Assembly (NCBI GenBank): GCA_021769135.1
Contig: JAETTM010000001.1
Location: 76,366 to 140,365 of the forward strand
Reading direction: 5' to 3'
Source: Lachnospiraceae bacterium
GTDB taxonomy: Bacteria; Bacillota; Clostridia; Lachnospirales; Lachnospiraceae
Length of the DNA stretch: 64,000 nucleotides
The translations under genes and the position numbers were made by a program. Each line of letters begins with the position of its first letter. Within the stretch, counting starts at the first letter, position 1. Under the pieces are notes generated by a model. It searched no databases. It was given only the letters and a program-made list of their open reading frames with translations, and was not told the origin of the DNA. Shown one piece after another: positions 62,721 through 64,000 of this stretch.

Positions 62721-63080
62721 TTACTCCTCTGCCCTGTCAATCATCCTGCGGATTGCTTCCGCTTCATCCGCTGTAATCTTGGAACCCTGCATAAATGCCG
62801 CAATAAATGCCGGAAGGGAGCCGGCAAAAGTATCTTCCACATATTGTCTGCTCTGCATGGAATAAAATTCATCTCTGGAAATCACAGCAGTTACCATTCC
62901 ATTTTCATTACGGAACAATCCTTTATCTATTAATCTACGCAATACATTATGTGCCGTGGTTCTCTTCCAGTTAAATTCTACCGCTGTCATCTTTACCAGT
63001 TCAGACGAAGTAACCGGCTCATGCACCCAAATCATATCTGCATATCGTGCCTCAATAACACCCAATTGTATTTCTGCCAT
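62721..63080 (-). CDS. BlaI/MecI/CopY family repressor
   Basis: 119 residues with the winged-helix pattern LGVIEARYADMIWVHEPVTS, NWKRTTAHNVLRRLIDKGLF and the C-terminal dimer region SRQYVEDTFAGSLPAFIAAF. It should bind the two operators just upstream (63101-63145) and repress itself and the M56 sensor gene until the sensor is triggered. Five bases separate the two genes. Confidence 0.93.
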   Translation of the reverse strand: MAEIQLGVIEARYADMIWVHEPVTSSELVKMTAVEFNWKRTTAHNVLRRLIDKGLFRNENGMVTAVISRDEFYSMQSRQYVEDTFAGSLPAFIAAFMQGSKITADEAEAIRRMIDRAEE

Positions 63081-63100
63081 GTGTTTCGTTCTCCTTTCAC

Positions 63101-63145
63101 AGACTACACCCAGTAGTCTTTATTGCAGACTACACTAAATAGTCT
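63101..63145. promoter_or_regulatory. Two BlaI-type operators
   Basis: Two 19-base palindromes, 63101-63119 and 63127-63145, each AGACTAC-N5-(G/A)TAGTCT, with centres 26 bases apart. They lie 20-65 bases before the repressor start. The arrangement fits cooperative binding of two dimers and autoregulation. Confidence 0.75.
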
Positions 63146-63268
63146 CAAAAATCAAGCTTAAATTCTAATACCACCAGTACGCTTAGTATCGGGTTTCCGT
63201 CCGTAAGGCTACGGTTTCACTATCCCTTCTTCTCGCCTGCACCTCACGATACAAACATACAAATGAAA

Positions 63269-63299
63269 GGCAAAACAGACCATTTCGGTTTGTCTTGCC
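63269..63299 (-). terminator. Terminator after the nitroreductase gene
   Basis: GGCAAGACA pairs with TGTTTTGCC (one G-U) and is followed by TTTCATTT on the minus strand. The tract 63146-63268 between it and the operators holds nothing else I can support. Confidence 0.5.
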
Positions 63300-63360
63300 C
63301 TAGCTTACTACAATTATTTTAAATTGCCCTACTGAAACAGGAGAAGAAACTGGAATCTGT

Positions 63361-63888
63361 TTACTCAGCCCAATAAACCCTATTGTCTTTGCGCTTTGCG
63401 GCTTTCGGCAAATCACCATCAATATACCCAACCGCACAATGTCCAATACCTTCCCATTCTCCTTCAATGCCGAGCTCCTTCAGCAACTGCTGGTAATCTT
63501 GCATTTCAAATTCTTCTTTAGCTCTGTGAATCCAAATACTGCCGAGACCAAGGGAATGTGCAGCCAGCATCATGTTTCCCATAACAAGACTACCATCGTA
63601 AACACGATTTGACCAATTCTTATCAGCAAGAACAATCAAAATAACAGGCGCGCCGTAGAATGGGTCAAAGCCATCTTTCCATCCACCGATTTTACAATTC
63701 ATAACAGAGAGTCTGTCACGCAATTCCTTATTTGTAACTGCAACAGTTATCGTTGCCTGTTTTCCCATGCCATTCGCAGCATAAAGGCCAGCCTCGATAA
63801 TCTGTTCAATATCTTCTTTCGCAGGCATATCCTGCTTAAACTTGCGAATACTTCTGCGTTCTTTCATAGCTTTGAGAATATCGTTCAT
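63361..63888 (-). CDS. Nitroreductase family FMN oxidoreductase
   Basis: 175 residues. FMN-binding start MKERRSIRKFKQDMPAKEDI, then IIEAGLYAANGMGKQATITV, and AAHSLGLGSIWIHRA near residue 115; the end GIGHCAVGYIDGDLPKAAKR is typical. It uses NAD(P)H to reduce nitro or quinone-like compounds; the natural substrate is unknown. GAGGAGGAATAAGCC before the ATG is part of the upstream gene's end, so they form an operon. Confidence 0.92.
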   Translation of the reverse strand: MNDILKAMKERRSIRKFKQDMPAKEDIEQIIEAGLYAANGMGKQATITVAVTNKELRDRLSVMNCKIGGWKDGFDPFYGAPVILIVLADKNWSNRVYDGSLVMGNMMLAAHSLGLGSIWIHRAKEEFEMQDYQQLLKELGIEGEWEGIGHCAVGYIDGDLPKAAKRKDNRVYWAE

Positions 63889-63891
63889 GGC

Positions 63892-64000
63892 TTATTCCTC
63901 CTCATAATCAATTCTTTCGATTTTGAAAATCACCGGTCGTGTTCCATCATTACAGCAAGCAATCATAACTCTGTCATCCTTTGTCCAGCCGTGCATAATA
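63892..64000 (-). CDS. 3' end of an unidentified gene
   Basis: A minus-strand frame open to the window edge and ending with TAA at 63892-63894. The visible 35 residues include HGWTKDDRVMIACCNDGTRP and end in KIERIDYEEE. Too short to assign. Its end holds the ribosome site of the nitroreductase gene. Confidence 0.6.
   Translation of the reverse strand, partial: IMHGWTKDDRVMIACCNDGTRPVIFKIERIDYEEE

Overview
The window reads as a chromosomal segment of a motile, anaerobic gut-type Clostridia, most likely Lachnospiraceae. This is inferred from the style of the short flagellin, the CsrA/FliW pair, sigma-28 promoters of the form TAAA-N15-NCCGATAW, YesM/YesN plus ABC sugar operons, PD-(D/E)XK 'Rpn' genes with QQG tails, and the AmmeMemoRadiSam genes. 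Nearly all genes are on the minus strand. I see no rRNA, tRNA, CRISPR array, phage or complete insertion sequence.

Bases 1-17677 are a surface-glycan (probably flagellin) modification island just downstream of the flagellin gene. It holds three tandem CgeB-like glycosyltransferases, a DUF616 transferase, two StrF-like glycosyltransferases each translationally coupled to an unrecognised helical partner, three GT2-methyltransferase fusion proteins, two LicD-type phosphotransferases, two free methyltransferases and an acetyltransferase with an extra C-terminal domain. Its 3' half looks like a diverged segmental duplication. A further glycosyltransferase enters from the left edge on the plus strand.

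Bases 17700-29930 are late flagellar genes in three sigma-28 units: flagellin; flaG-fliD-fliS-fliT-like; and flgM-flgN-flgK-flgK-flgL-fliW-csrA. The flagellin leader carries two GGA sites placed like the CsrA sites of the Bacillus subtilis hag leader. Between the units lie remnants of two nuclease-type genes.

Bases 30028-38701 are a carbohydrate module: a YesM/YesN two-component system converges on a lipoprotein-permease-permease-GH43 operon, with a 159-nt hairpin between them.

Bases 38862-42968 hold an AmmeMemo protein and its radical SAM partner, an Rpn-type gene with IQQG repeats, and scars of tandem duplication: a 15-codon relic of the radical SAM gene and a patchwork of three neighbouring genes. 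Bases 43010-46334 are a CotH / VTC-domain / DUF4956 operon behind a consensus sigma-A promoter. Bases 46543-52999 are a sugar catabolic cluster (SIS isomerase, GH5-like hydrolase, ABC transporter, RpiR, ROK) whose transporter has lost most of its binding protein and one permease.

Bases 53394-64000 hold an O-acetylhomoserine sulfhydrylase, a LysR regulator, PdxST, an Rpn pseudogene, a Maa-type acetyltransferase, a two-gene unit of a small serine-rich-start protein and a radical SAM/SPASM enzyme, a BlaR1/BlaI pair with two operators, and a nitroreductase.

The most unusual signal runs across the window: several unrelated genes (GT2-methyltransferase, DUF4956, SIS, acetyltransferase, ABC lipoprotein remnant, with shorter matches before GH43 and VTC) share a leader. 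In it a hairpin loop is complementary to a segment ending a few bases before the Shine-Dalgarno, and substitutions between copies largely preserve the pairing. I do not recognise it as a named RNA family.
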